In this document: positions 32,901-45,275 of the stretch, piece by piece | How the letters are laid out: each line of letters starts with the position of its first letter | How positions within the stretch are numbered: the stretch's first letter is position 1 | Source of the DNA: Prinsepia uniflora | Lineage: Eukaryota > Streptophyta > Magnoliopsida > Rosales > Rosaceae | Direction of reading: 5' to 3' | DNA: 64,000 nt | Assembly (NCBI GenBank): GCA_032719365.1 | Contig: CM064873.1 | Coordinates: 40,339,742-40,403,741 of the forward strand | Notes under the pieces: model-generated | Told to the model about the DNA's origin: nothing | What the model saw: the letters and a program-made list of their open reading frames with translations, nothing else | The model's database searches: none | Translations under genes and position numbers: made by a program

Positions 32901-33553
32901 TCACTGCTGGGCTGGTATTCAATGTGTTCTAGTTACACCACTTGATTGAGTAAGTTGACGGTATACGTACACTCAGGATGAGTGAATTGGTGGTCTGAGT
33001 AACCACGAGTAGCCTTGTGTGACTTGATCACACCGTAATTTCCCAGCGTCTTGGTTCGCTGAGGGAGTCGGCGGATATGGACATTGAGATTTAGTTATGT
33101 CGCAGGAATGGGCTTGCCCTGCGAATTGAGATCATGTGGTTGATCTTACGCTATATCAAGGGTGATGTAGTACATGGTGTTGTCATTGATTAATCGATGG
33201 TTTGGGCTTTACAGGGTGGTAAAGCTTAGTGATGACAGTTTGACTGATGGTGTCAGCATGGACTGACAAATGAGATTTGGTGACTCCCAATGGGAGCAAA
33301 CGTAAGGATATATTGGCAATGGAAGGGAACAGTTTGGCTGAATGAGTCAGCTAAATGGTTAAGCGATTTTATGGCGGATCAGGTGGTTATGTCCACTCGA
33401 GGTGGTCGAGTGTTGTTGTTGTGACGTATGACTGTGATGGGATGTCTGGGTACTAACGAGACTGGTGTTGTTCCAGTAAGTGGGTGTACAGGTGTACACA
33501 GATGTGAGGTCGGAATGTTTTCCACAAGGTGGTTGTGGAATAAGATTGTTGGT

Positions 33554-33588
33554 AATTTCGAGGACGAAATTCTTTAAGGAGGGAAGGT
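33554..33588 (+). other. E6 PPT module with small hairpin
   Basis: AATTTCG-AGGA-CGAAATT is followed by CTTTAAGGAGGGAAGG immediately before the LTR start at 33589. Confidence 0.88.
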
Positions 33589-36588
33589 TGTAACGACCCG
33601 TCCCGAATATCGGGATTTAATAATATTTAATTGTGATTCACTAATCCGGGATTAGTTGGGCAATTTCGGACGAATTGTGCAAAATGACCGTTTTGCCCCT
33701 GGGCGTGGGCAAAACGTTGACTTTTATTTCGGATGGTCAAATGGACTTTGACCGATGACCGTGACGTAGTTCGGGACGTCACGAGTTCATAGACAGGTGG
33801 TACGTTCGATTCCGACGTTCGTGGTGAAAGTTATGATGTGCGGAAGTTCAAGGGCGTTTTCGTAATTTGGACGAAATATGGGCAAATGTTGACTTTTTGA
33901 CCAGGATGTCCGATGGCCGAGGGCCAAGGACCGTTACGTAGGTTTCGTCGACGCGAATCCAACGACAGGCGGCACGCCGAAATCGGAGATTCGACGACGA
34001 AGTTATGGGTCACGGAAGTTTGGTTTCGTTATGCACGCATTACGAGGCGGGGACACGTGGCGTTCTCTGATTGGTCTTAAATTCTGAGTGGGACACGTGG
34101 ACCGCTAACCTTTAATTATGGACTCAGATCTGGATTGGTGGGATTGGATTAAATTATTGGAATTAAAAAAATATAAAGAATTCCCACTTATTGCATCTTT
34201 TAATCTGGACCTTTAATCTCATTGGTGAGATTGAATCTGGACCATCCATTTTTCTTTATCATTTCCCTCCCCATATTATATTTGCTTACCCGAGTGCACA
34301 ACCATTCGAACCGTGCACCAGAATCTTCACACATCTCCTATGTGCACATGTGTGGGTCACTGAGATTGTGAGAACCGGCGGGAGGCGGCAGGACGACGGC
34401 GGCGACCGCGGTGGTCCACGGCGGCTGTGTTAACCCGAGGAGGAAGTTATGCCCAGGCTTTTGGAAATCGACAATCCGTTGTGTTTCTGAGCTCCTTCTT
34501 GATTCCTTTGGGACTTGGGGTCAAAAACAGACACAGGGGACTGGTTTTCGAAGCTCGAAGTGAGCTGGGCACGGCGGGGACGGCGGTGCCCGTAACCCGG
34601 TTCGAAACCAAAAATGGTGATCGGGTTTTGGATGGGTATTGGACGTTGGATTTGATCCTACGGTGTTCTATGAACATAAACGAATCTTGTGGACGTGAAT
34701 TTGGGACTCGAGGCGGCCAGAATCGGGAGGAAGGACGATCGGAAATTCTGAGCTTCGGGTTTGAGTTCAGAGGTATGATTCGTGACGTTAGTTTTGGTTT
34801 TTGATTCCACAGAACTGTTGGTTGAACTCAGACGGTCTTGCAGGTGAAAACCCCATCCAAAATGATCCAGTATCCACGGAGAACCAGTCGGGTTGGCCCG
34901 CGGGTCACGGCGACCCGTTTTACAGTCGTTCGGGTTGAACGACGGTGAACAGTACCTGGCGCGTGGGTTTCACGCGCAGGGAGTTCAACCGGCGCGTGGG
35001 GGCGCTTGTGAGGTAATTTTGGGAAACTTCCAACATGACTTTTGTCCTATACAATGTAACGAACATTTTAGCGTTGGTTTCGTGTCGATCGGATCCCGTT
35101 TCAATATTGTTCGGGATGTCCGAAGGTTTTAAATCCAATTTAAAAATACTTAAAAATTTGGGAAAATTACGGGACTTGAATAGGATGTTAATGATGAGGT
35201 TAGTAATCCTCTAATGTGATTTGGACAGGATTAGGAGTCCAGGTGATAGTGGTGTGGCCCGGGAAGGCCTATGGCACGCGTATCGAGGCGTTCGGTTAAA
35301 CGGTCTGTGAGTAGACATTGGTTTCATAAATTCGATGCATGCATAACTGTTTTATGATTTTTATAATTATGATTAAATGATTTACTTTGGATATCGGTGA
35401 ATTTAAAATGATTTCACGTATTTCGAGGTGAATTACGTATTTGCACGTAAACTGAGGTTTTCTGGATTTGCACCGATTTCCATAAATGTGGTTGGATATG
35501 ATTTCATGAAACGGTTACGAACTTGAATAAAGTAAAATCAGGCTAGGGGCCCAGTTGAACTATGAAATCGGGCCAGGGGCCCAGTTAACATGTGGATCGG
35601 GCCAGGGGCCCAGTTAACTTGTGAAATCGGGCCAAGGGCCCAGTTGATTTCTACATACGATTGCGGGTCGGGGACCCTAAAATGGAATTGAATAAATGTT
35701 TTCTGGTTTACATTTTATATATGTTCACATGCTGGAATCAATAAATGGTTTTGATGATATTTCGGTTATGGCACGTTTCACGGTATTTAGGCATGAGACC
35801 CGTTTGATGAAACGTAACGATCAGTTCGGATTTTACCTATGTATACCTATATGTTTTGCATGTGGATATCAATAAAATGTATTTAGTACTGCACTGTATA
35901 AATCCTTCCATATTATATTGTCTCCTCCAGATGAGGTACCCCGGAGAGGTCACGGACGTCTAGTACGTCCAGCGTCTATGACGCTAAGCATCGGGGATGC
36001 TGTACCCGAACGGGGTTCGGGGATTGAACTCGGAAATTGAGACCCGAGTGGCACGCGTAGCCTTGTGATTGTGACCTTATTGACGTCAGGGACGTCAGAC
36101 ATCAGGGATGTCGGATTGGAGTGTATAGTGCAGTGGCTAAAATTATGGTTATGGTTTATATTATATGCCTTATGGTTCATATTACTGGATTTATGAAATA
36201 ACTCTTGGATTGACTTTTGGAAATTGAAGCTATGCTTTGGTTTCCGGGCTAAGGCCCTAATGGTTATTTCTAAATAAATGTGTGATCATTGGTTTTTGGC
36301 GCATGCATATGGTTTTACTGAGGGGCATAAATGTCTTATAAATGTTTTAAACAGACTTCATTTATTTTCGTCCACTCACAGCTTTTGTTTTCAATGCCCT
36401 TCAGGTTGATTCCGGATGCGACTGCAGCAGAGACTTGAGCATCGCACACCTCCTCCATCGATCCTTACGCACTCTGGGAGCCCGTTTGGGCAATGGCAAT
36501 CGGTTATCCCTTGTCTGACGCCCCTTGTCAGACGGGAGCACGTCACATTCCATGGTAATCCCGGGGGGGATTGGGATGGGTCGTGTCA
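33589..36588 (+). repeat. E6 3' LTR (3000 bp)
   Basis: A near copy of 26894-29892. Its hairpin array (35537-35650) is cleaner than that of the 5' LTR, with more units reading GGGCCAGGGGCCC. The arms are at 35305-35316 and 36370-36381. Confidence 0.95.
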
Positions 36589-36593
36589 CCAAT

Positions 36594-36789
36594 AACTAAC
36601 TCATCTGACCTCCAATTTTAACATGCTACCCGTCTACGGACTCAGGAGTCTGAAACCTTCGTAATGGTCCTTGCATAATGTCCAACGAGTACCCGGGTTA
36701 AAAGTCAATAGTTGACTTTTCCAATGGCAAAATCATCATTTTTAATAAATTTTCCAATTTTCTTTTCCTCAAATATCTGGGTCGTTACA
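36594..36789 (-). mobile_element. Remainder of the inverted LTR interrupted by E6
   Basis: It carries the inverted U3 unit (TGCTACCCGTCTACGGACTC) and an AAAGTCAATAGTTGACTTTT block, and ends CTGGGTCGTTACA at 36789. It joins in register with the piece left of E6. Confidence 0.75.
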
Positions 36790-37804
36790 ATATCCTAATG
36801 GCAAGGTTAACCTAACGGCGTTAGGGTTTCATTATAATACAATTATTATTTGACAAAATATACTAACACATCAGTATATTCTATTAAATTCTTGATGACA
36901 TTATTAACGACACCATTGAGCCAATTCATCCGAGCTTCGTCGAAGTCGGTGACCAGACCGCCATCACCATCGTTGTTAATGTTGGTTGGAATCTAGAAAT
37001 TCTGTCATAAATTGCAATTTTCAGGGAGCTTTTAATTTCTTTAATTCTCAACCGATTTTGGCGATCTACACATGTAAATTTATTTATTCCTTGTCAAAAA
37101 CATAATATGAAGTCCAAAGTAAGAACTTTTACCTCAACAGACATGAAAAAACCTCAAAATTATTGAATTTCCATGCGTTCTTCAGCCTCTATCCACAGTG
37201 AGACCCCCAACTTGAATTTACCGCTACTCGACTTGCAATGATGAAAACAAGTGATTTCTGCCCTCAAATTTAGTCAAAATAACCTGGACATGATTCAATG
37301 GTTGGGTGGGATTTTTAGTGCTAGTCGCCTAGGAGAAAGAGATCGAGAGAAGTGGCCGAGAGAGTTTCAGAAAACAAGGAACACGAAAAAATATATGATA
37401 TCCAAAATTAGAAAATTACCCCTCAGGGTTCTCGACCCCTAAATTCCTTATTTGGTCTTGAGTTCGAGACCTGTGCAACGGTTGAAGAAAAGTTTTCAAT
37501 TGGGTGGGATTTTTAGTGCTAGTCGCATAGGAGAAAGAGATCGAGAGAAGTGGCAGAGAGAGTTTCAGAAAACAAGGAACACGAAAAAATATATGATATC
37601 CAAAATTAGAAAATTACCCCTCAGGGTTCTCGACCCCTAAATTCCTTATTTGGTCTTGAGTTCGAGACCTATGCAACGGTTGAAGAAAAGTTTTCAAAGA
37701 TCTTCCCACACTCAAGTTGACTTTCAACCCTCTTCTAAACAGGAGGGCAAAATTTCCAATTAAATTTCCAAATTTAGTCTAATTTTTTGGACCGGGTAGT
37801 TACA
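36790..37804 (-). mobile_element. E9 3' LTR, left-truncated
   Basis: It resembles 62151-62968 in the same orientation (GCGTTAGGGTTTC, AATTCTTGATGACATTATTAA and AATTTACCGCTACTCGACTT have counterparts there). It ends ACCGGGTAGTTACA and is followed by the inverted purine tract ACTTTCCCTCCTTAAAG. The left part is missing at the junction with the E6 host fragment. Confidence 0.75.
37302..37697 (-). repeat. 198-bp tandem duplication inside the E9 3' LTR
   Basis: The block starting TTGGGTGGGATTTTTAGTGC recurs at 37302 and 37500 with only a few differences. It explains the two almost identical short frames here. The right E9 LTR (around 62620) has one copy, so the duplication arose after insertion or in one LTR only. 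Confidence 0.92.
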
Positions 37805-38795
37805 ACTTTCCCTCCTTAAAGAAATTTTGTTCTTAAAATTTACTCAATGTTGGCCAGGAGTAAACCTCTGACAACCTCTTAAGTCCTTTTGCATCTCGAC
37901 TGATGTAAATTCGGCTTCGATATTCCGACTGCAACCATCATCTCAAGCTTTAGCTTATAGCTCATCGAGTTCATTCATACTATACCATGTATGGGGAGTT
38001 TTCCCAAAAGTCTTTACAAACTCATTTATGTTTCCCCGAGAAAATATAACAAATAGGAATTGTAAATCTCGTGCACCTTTCTTTCTTTATTTCCATTGCA
38101 AACGTCCTAGGCATAAAAGATGATATACAAATCCAATCAACCCTTAATGCAATAGGCGAGCTAACTCAGTGGAACTTCCCCAAGTTACCGGTCTCTACAC
38201 AAGCCGACTGAATGGGACTTCCCCTTGTCACAACTATCTAAAATACTAATGTGAGCTTTGACTGCCTAAGAATCACCTTGAACTGCATCCGTCTAGAAAA
38301 TAACCCCAAGCTTTGGCCACCTCGAATTTACCCCAATCGTATCATAGTTGTTTGGGAAACATATGCTACATATAGACAACCTCGGGATCTTGTAGAATCT
38401 TGCAAAGTCTGAATAGCCTCAGGATCCTACAGAGTAATACTCTTGCAGCGTCTGATTACTCTTGGAATAGTACAGTGTAATACTACTGCAATGTCTTAGT
38501 AGGCTAGAGATATGATATAGTAATACTCATGTGACGTCTGAGTAGTCTCAGAATCATATAGGAGTCCTCCAACATCCGAGTAGCTTCAAGATTCCATAGA
38601 GTAATACTCCTGCAATGTCAGATTAGCCTCAAGATCCTATAAAGTAATACTCCTGCAAAGTACGAGCAGCGTTGGGATCCGTAGAGTATTACTTCTGCAA
38701 CGTCCGAGCAGTCTTGGGATCCTATAGAGTAATACTCCTACAACGTCCAAGTCATCTCGGGATCCTACAAACTAATACTCATGCAATATCCGAGT
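37805..38795 (-). mobile_element. E9 internal region, left part, with a ~45-bp tandem array
   Basis: PPT-side internal sequence without coding capacity. From about 38390 to 38795 it contains about nine degenerate units of about 45 bp with the phrase GGATCCTATAGAGTAATACTC and CTGCAA(C/T)GTC. E7 is inserted just after the array; its TSD AACAT is 38796-38800. Confidence 0.75.
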
Positions 38796-38800
38796 AACAT

Positions 38801-41574
38801 TGACAGGAGCTGTCTCAAATCCCCCCGGGATTAACGCGGGACGTGCTTACTCTCGTCTGACACGAAGTGTCAGACAAAGGATGATTCCAACATTAGCCTC
38901 AACGGGGCTTCTAGAGTGCGCTAGGATCAGAGGAGGAATGTGATGTCTCGATCTCCACTACAGCCCGCATCCACAATCAATCTGAAGGGCATTAAAACCA
39001 TTGAAAGGTGTGAGTAGACGAAAATCAATAATTTATAAAAGAAAACATTTCACAAAGAAGACATTTATGCTCTTCACTAAAAAGCATCCATACATTCGAA
39101 AACCAGTTATCAAACCATTAGGGCTTTGGCCCAAAACCGTAAACCAAAGTCTATGGGAGCTCAGCCTGAAACCAACCATGTGGGACTCAGCCTAAGACCA
39201 AATTAGTAGGGACTCAGTCCAAATCCGATACACGTGGGTCTTAGCCCAAAACCAATATACATGGGTCTCAGCCCAAAACCAATCCTCGGCATCCCTGATG
39301 CCTCATGTCCCAGATGTCACAATCAACACCATTGTCACGGTTCCAAGCTACGCGTGCTACTCAGGGTTTCAATTCCTAAGCCTTCCCAGGGTCAACCCAG
39401 GTCAATGACCCGCAGATTAATGACCCTCCTTGAGGGGAGGTTTTAACCTCTGGCAATCCTGCTCCTGAGTCATTATACCGACCGGTCGCTCCGTCCAATG
39501 ACCCCTCGCAGGCAATGCCCTTTGACTACTCCAGGATATTATAAAACATCTGGAGGAGACAACCCGCCACTCTAGGATACTACGAGACGTCTGGAGGGCA
39601 TCCGTTCATGAGTATGGTATACGGATAACCGTTTCAAATCATTCAAAGGGATATGCCCAGGTTTTCCATATAACCATCGTAAATCCATTTATGGGTCCCC
39701 GACCTGAAATCACGTTTAAAAACCATAACTAGGTCTCTTTCCTGATATCATAACCAACTAGGCCTCAATCCCGAATTTGTAAACCAATGGGGCCCCTGGC
39801 CCTATCATATAACTCAAATGGGCCTCTAGCCTGATTTCTCATCAAATCAAATGGACTACAAGTCTAATGATTTCCAATCAAAAGGGTAGTATGCCTGAAA
39901 GATATTTCCAAAACGCCTTTCAAATCGTCTTTCAATTGGGACTCATGCCAAAATCTCGATTTCACGCATCCCCGTGACATCTTCCAAAACTGTAAATCAG
40001 TTCCTCAGTTTCGTTCCTCTCCATGAAACCTTCGAAATCACATATAAAATGTGTAAAATAAATGCACATAGTACACTTGCTCGAATCCCAAATATCATAT
40101 AAAATAGAAATCTCGAACTACGTGCACTAACGCATTTTCCTCTGAAAATGCCCTATAAATCGTATTGAAATCATATGCACTCATGGCATCTCAAAACCTA
40201 TTCATTAAAGCATATAAAATAGTTATGCATGCATCAATTTAGAAAACAAGGTCCACTCACAGACTGCCCATGTTGCGCCTCAATACGCGTGTCATAAGCC
40301 TCTCCCGGGCCAGTCACCATCTCTTGGATTCCCAAACCTGTCCAAATCATACTGGAGGGTTACTAACTACCTTAATAACCTCTCATAAAAGCCAACTAAT
40401 TTTTCGGGATTTTTAGCATATTTTAAACTCAATCCTAAACCTTCGGACATCTCGAACTATATCGAAACGATGTCTGATTGACTCGAAACCTGTCCCAAAA
40501 TGTTCGTTACATCAAATAGATGAAATTAAATGTTGGACACTTTCCTAAAAACACCCCCACATGCCTCCGTACGCCTCCCAAAGGCGATGTGCGTGGAGCT
40601 CACGCGCCTAGCACAGGGTTGTTTTCAACCTCCAGCCGAACCGGTCTGAACCCGGTTCGCTGGTTTTCGGTCCGACTGGACCGACGAGACTGGTTCAGGC
40701 CCATAACTCTCTCATTTTCGACCTGATTTCTTCTATTCCAATTCCTATAGCTTCATCTAATTATTTCCTATCATCCTACGGTTTCAAAAACATACAAAAT
40801 AGGCCTAGAATTTACCTCCCCGATCGAAGAACACACAACCAGTTTTCCGATCGTCTGTCTGGGCTACTCCACCGTCATCCTCCATCCAAAGCCATCCCCC
40901 TCAACTCGTAAGGAACCCATGATCATTATCCAATCATCAGCACTCATCCATAACGTACCAAATCAAAAGTCCAATTTTTGAACTCAATCGGGTTGTCGGG
41001 TTTCTTCTCCGTCATGGCTCAGCCGTTCGCAGCTGTCCAACCACCCTGCCGATCTCAGTCCTTCCATGATGAAAGAACAGAAGGGTATGGTGGTGTGGTT
41101 GTGAAGGTTGCACGGTTTGGGGGGGGGTGGTTTTGGGTTGGTCGATCGAATGAAAAAGCAAAGGGATGGATATGCATGTATGTGTTAGGTGAGCAATGGA
41201 TGGGTGACACTTGTCACTCATTCATTGGGCCTAAACTAAATATCTGGACCTACTGAGGACAAAATTCCATCTGTCTCGTTAAACGTGCAATTGTGAATAG
41301 TACCTTAAGACTTCCGTGACCCGTAACTTTCCCGTCGAATGTCCGATTTCGACGTGTCGCCTGTCTACGAACTAGTAACGACGTGATCTACGTAACAGTC
41401 CTCAGCTCTTGGCATCGGACCTCCCGGGTCAAAAGTTAACTTTTTGCCCTCGTATAGGGGCAAAATCGTAATTTCTCCTTGAACATCCGATAATCCTCGA
41501 CTAATCCCCGATTAGCCCAGCTAATCGTCGATTTGATCTTAATTAATCCCAAAAATTAGGCACGAGTTGTTACA
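38801..41574 (-). repeat. E7 3' LTR (2774 bp)
   Basis: Inverted LTR from TGACAGGAGCTG to GCACGAGTTGTTACA. Hairpin units at 39119-39283 have TGGG..CCCA or GGGC..GCCC stems. The arms are at 39008-39019 and 40251-40262. The U3 palindrome is at 41198-41223. Confidence 0.9.
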
Positions 41575-41841
41575 AACTTCCCTGCTTAATGAATTTCGTC
41601 CTCGAAATTCCAACTGACCCAATTCCACAACTAACTGTGGAAATCCAATTGTGTCTCCCACTCGGGGCATCCTCGGTAAACGTATTTGTTTGACATAAAC
41701 CACCCGTCGGCTCGTAGTTCTCACTCGAGACGTCAATACTGGTCGATCTGGCCTGTCACTCACTATCACAGGTCAGTCATACTAAACAGACGTCCTAGTC
41801 GGCTTTTCAGTCTACTACTCTGACATGTTCCAACCAATAAC
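41575..41841 (-). mobile_element. E7 internal region, PPT side
   Basis: It begins with the inverted PPT module (AACTTCCCTGCTTAATGAATTTCG). Positions 41837-41841 (ATAAC) form the left target duplication of E8. Confidence 0.85.
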
Positions 41842-44800
41842 TGACAAGACCCGTCCCAACTGGACGTCAAAAACCGTACCCGGTCCTGCTCCCGTCTGAC
41901 AAGTCAACTAAAGGTCCGAAACTCCCCTTCAGTACTTGCCAGACAAGGGATGTTTGTGCGGATTTCTGCTGCTGTCACTGCCTCACGATCGGTCCCGAAC
42001 GTCGTACCACGGCCTGGAGGGTCACAAAACAGAAAAAGTGTGAGTGGACAAAAATGACCCCTTATAAAAACATTTATCAAAAATACATTCCTACCCTCCA
42101 GTTTTCACAAACTTGCATGCATATCGTAAAACATGAGTGACCGATAAAATCAAAACATATTTTCCCATGGTCCATAAACTCAGGATCACCAATTCAGTTC
42201 ATGTTATAAAACATCAAATCCCGGCTCTCAGGCCAAAGCATGTGAAAACATAATCATTGGCCACAAAGACCAAAAACCCGTACTCCATACCAGTACGTCA
42301 TCACAATCAATACCAATCAGCACTAATCACCAGTGCACAAGAAATATATCAATCCAATCAATCCGCACTACTCACGAGTGCATAAAAGATCACAAATCAC
42401 ATCTGCACTACTCACAAGTGCAAAATCAATCAAACTGCACTACTCACAAGTGCTGCACTACGCGTAGGCCAATATCCAGTCACTCTCTCGGGAATAAACA
42501 CCTCTGGGCTCAACCTCCTCGGGCTCAGTCACCTCTGGGCGAACACATCCCCAGGATCAGACACCTCCGAGTGGTACATCCAGGCTCAGTATCATCCGAG
42601 AAGCTGACTACCATAGGATCAACTCCCGATCCTACAATCACATCCCCCAAGCTCCGGTCGTCTGGGTAATCCCCCCAAGTACCGACCGTCTGGGAATATC
42701 ACAATCACAATGAAAACCATCCCGGGAATTACATCCCAAAACATTTCAATCAAATCTTGACTTCATACCAAGTCAAGGTCATTCTCAACTAGGTCTCAAG
42801 CCCAAAATACCTTTTACACATAAACCGTTTAAATCACATTTAAATCAATAGAATAATCCGAAAATCATCATTGACTCACCAACCAAGTCAAAACATCATT
42901 TTAGAAATCATTTAGACTCCGGGCCTAGCCCAAAACATCATCTGCACATTCCTCGTAAAACCTGCCCGAAAGACTGATTAAAATAATCATAAAATCCCAA
43001 TAAATCATTAATTTCACAATTTCACAAAGGACTCCAATTCCGAGTCAAAATCACTATTCACTTGGGTTCTCATGCCCAAAATAACATTATCACGCAAATC
43101 CATGCGTTGCAACCTCCGTTGCCATTTTCACGTAAATCCATAAAGTCAATCACTGACTCATAACCCGAGTCCAAATATCATTTTCAATCCATGACTCAAT
43201 AATCCGAGTCCAACCATTATTTTCAATCAATTTCAATCCCGGACTCATAAACCAAGTCCAAACATCATTTTTACCAAATTTCGTAATTTCTCGAAAATCG
43301 TCCAAAATAATAATATAATAATCATAAAACCGAGAAATTACCGGATTGAACACAAATCATGCCCAAGCATATAAAATCATATAATAAGGCATAAAAATCA
43401 TATATGCATGCATCACGGTTAGAAAACAAAGTCCACTCACACACACCGTCCAAAACGGTCCGTTTCCGAGCTGCACGTTTTTCCGTAAAATCTGGAAATC
43501 ACAACTCCTGTCCAAAACCATTATAGAGGGTTACTAACATCTCAAAATACAACATATAATTTTCCCCAATTTTTCCGGGATTTAAATACGTATTTTTAAC
43601 GTAATACAAAACTTCGGATACGCGGAACATTAACGAAACAATATCCGATTTCATCGAAATCAACGTCAAAATGTTCGTTACACTGAGGGGATCAAAAGTC
43701 ATGTTGACCTCACCTTGAGACTAGGCCGGACGCGCCCCCACGGGCCGCCGTGAGTGGCTGCGCGTGAAATCCACGCGCCTGCTACAGTGTCACCGTCCCA
43801 ACCCGTTTGTCTGTAAAACGGGCCATTTAACCCGCGAGGCGACCCGGTTCGTTTTCTGTCAATTCGACATTGATTACACCAATTGAACATTCAGTCAGTT
43901 TCGATTCAAGTCTAATTAGAGTTCTGTGGACTTAATTACAAGAAACATTACCTCTAACCTCACGATCACAGATGATCAATCGAAGGACATCCGGCTACTG
44001 TTCATCCTTCGAAAACCATCAAACCTTCTTGATTTCGTTCAATTGATTCAACCAGAAGCATTAGTGGACTCCGTTAAACATTTCCCCCAACTCAATTGCA
44101 TCAAACCAATGCTCAATCTTCACGACTCAAACTCGAACATCCGTACACTGTGCAACCATGGAGCTTCATCAATCTCCAGTGTTTTCCTTCAATTGATGAA
44201 CCCAGAAGCATCGTGGGATCCTCAGGAACACAATCCCCACATCAATTTCGTCAATCAAAGCCTCAATTCCCTCGACTCAACCTCGAATTTCATCCTCTGT
44301 CACCAAGTGTGTTCATAGTCAAAACAACACCAATTTCCTTCATTCTTTCGACGTTTCTGATCGTAATGATCCCAGGAAACTCGAAGTGAGTTCAATTTCG
44401 ATCCTCACGGCTCAATTCCCAGTATTTGAATTTCCCCCCAATTTTTCTAAATTTTCGATTCTCAGTCTCCAGCCCCCAATCGACCCTCAGTGTTTCCCCA
44501 GTTTAATCCTCTCTCACAATCTCACAAATTCCCCTCAAAACTGGATGTGAAAGGGAGCTCAATTCTCCCAATTCTGATTCCCCCTCTCACGGGTAAGAAA
44601 ACAAAGAAGAAGAAAAATGGGGAAAAAGATGGAGGAATGATGGTGTAGGAATGATGATGTAGTAATGATAGTGTTGGGAGGGAAACATGGAGCTGGAATC
44701 AAGGGATGGGTGACACTTGTCACTCATCCGGATGTGCACAGTCACCGGGTACTGTTCATATTAAAATATTATTTTATTCCCGGTTCGTTCGGTTAATCGA

Positions 44801-45239
44801 GCCTGATTCCGTGACCATAACTTCGTCGTCGAATCTCCGATTTCGGCATGCCGCCTGTCGTTGGATTCGTATCGACGAGACCTACGTAACGGTCCTTGGC
44901 CCTCGTCCATCGGACCTCCCGATCAAAAAGTCAACATTTGGCCCCTATTATGCCAAATTACCAAAATACCCCTCATCATCCGATCATCATAACTTTCACT
45001 ACGAATGTCGGAATCGAACGTGCCACCTGTCTATGAACTCGTGACGTCCCGAACTACGTCACAGTCATCGGTCAAAGTCTGTTTGACCGCCCGAACTAAA
45101 AGTCAACATTTTGCCCACGCTAGGGGCAAAACGGTCATTTTGCACGTTTCGTCCGATTTCACTCAACTAATCCCCGATTAGTCATTCTAAATCATAATTA
45201 ATTAATATTCAATCCCGATATTCGGGACGGGTCCTTACA
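41842..45239 (-). repeat. E8 3' LTR (3398 bp)
   Basis: Inverted LTR from TGACAAGACCCGTCCC to GGGACGGGTCCTTACA. It contains hairpin arrays at 42320-42453 (GCACT..AGTGC) and 43155-43260 (GACTC..GAGTC), arms GTGTGAGTGGAC (42038-42049) and GTCCACTCACAC (43431-43442), and the palindrome at 44704-44729. Confidence 0.95.
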
Positions 45240-45275
45240 ACCTTCCCTCCTTAAAAAATTTCGTCCCCGAAATTC
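45240..45275 (-). other. E8 polypurine tract and hairpin
   Basis: Inverted AAGGAGGGAAGGT tract adjoining the LTR, preceded on the minus strand by AATTTCGGGGACGAAATT. Confidence 0.88.

Larger units (their letters stand above)
29893..33588 (+). mobile_element. E6 internal region, non-coding
   Basis: It begins with the primer-binding site and ends with the polypurine tract. The longest frames are under 100 codons and match no retroelement domain. Patches are conserved with the E1 internal region and, inverted, with E2 and E8 internal regions. Confidence 0.9.
26894..36588 (+). mobile_element. E6: full-length LARD (9695 bp), TSD CCCAT/CCAAT
   Basis: Two LTRs of 2999 and 3000 bp flank a 3696-bp internal region with a tRNA-iMet binding site at its start and the AAGGAGGGAAGG tract at its end. 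No gag, protease, RT or integrase motif appears in any frame. Flanks are CCCAT (26889-26893) and CCAAT (36589-36593), a target duplication with one substitution; joining the flanks restores a continuous inverted LTR. By eye the LTRs differ at roughly 50 sites. The PPT hairpin module and LTR style suggest descent from a Tekay/Del-like chromovirus (inference). Confidence 0.93.

Noticed and set aside
43926..44389. Overlapping 130- and 97-codon frames, repeated at 50007-50470
   Set aside because: They are duplicated only because both E8 LTRs are 99% identical. They are in the leader, antisense to the element, with no family similarity.
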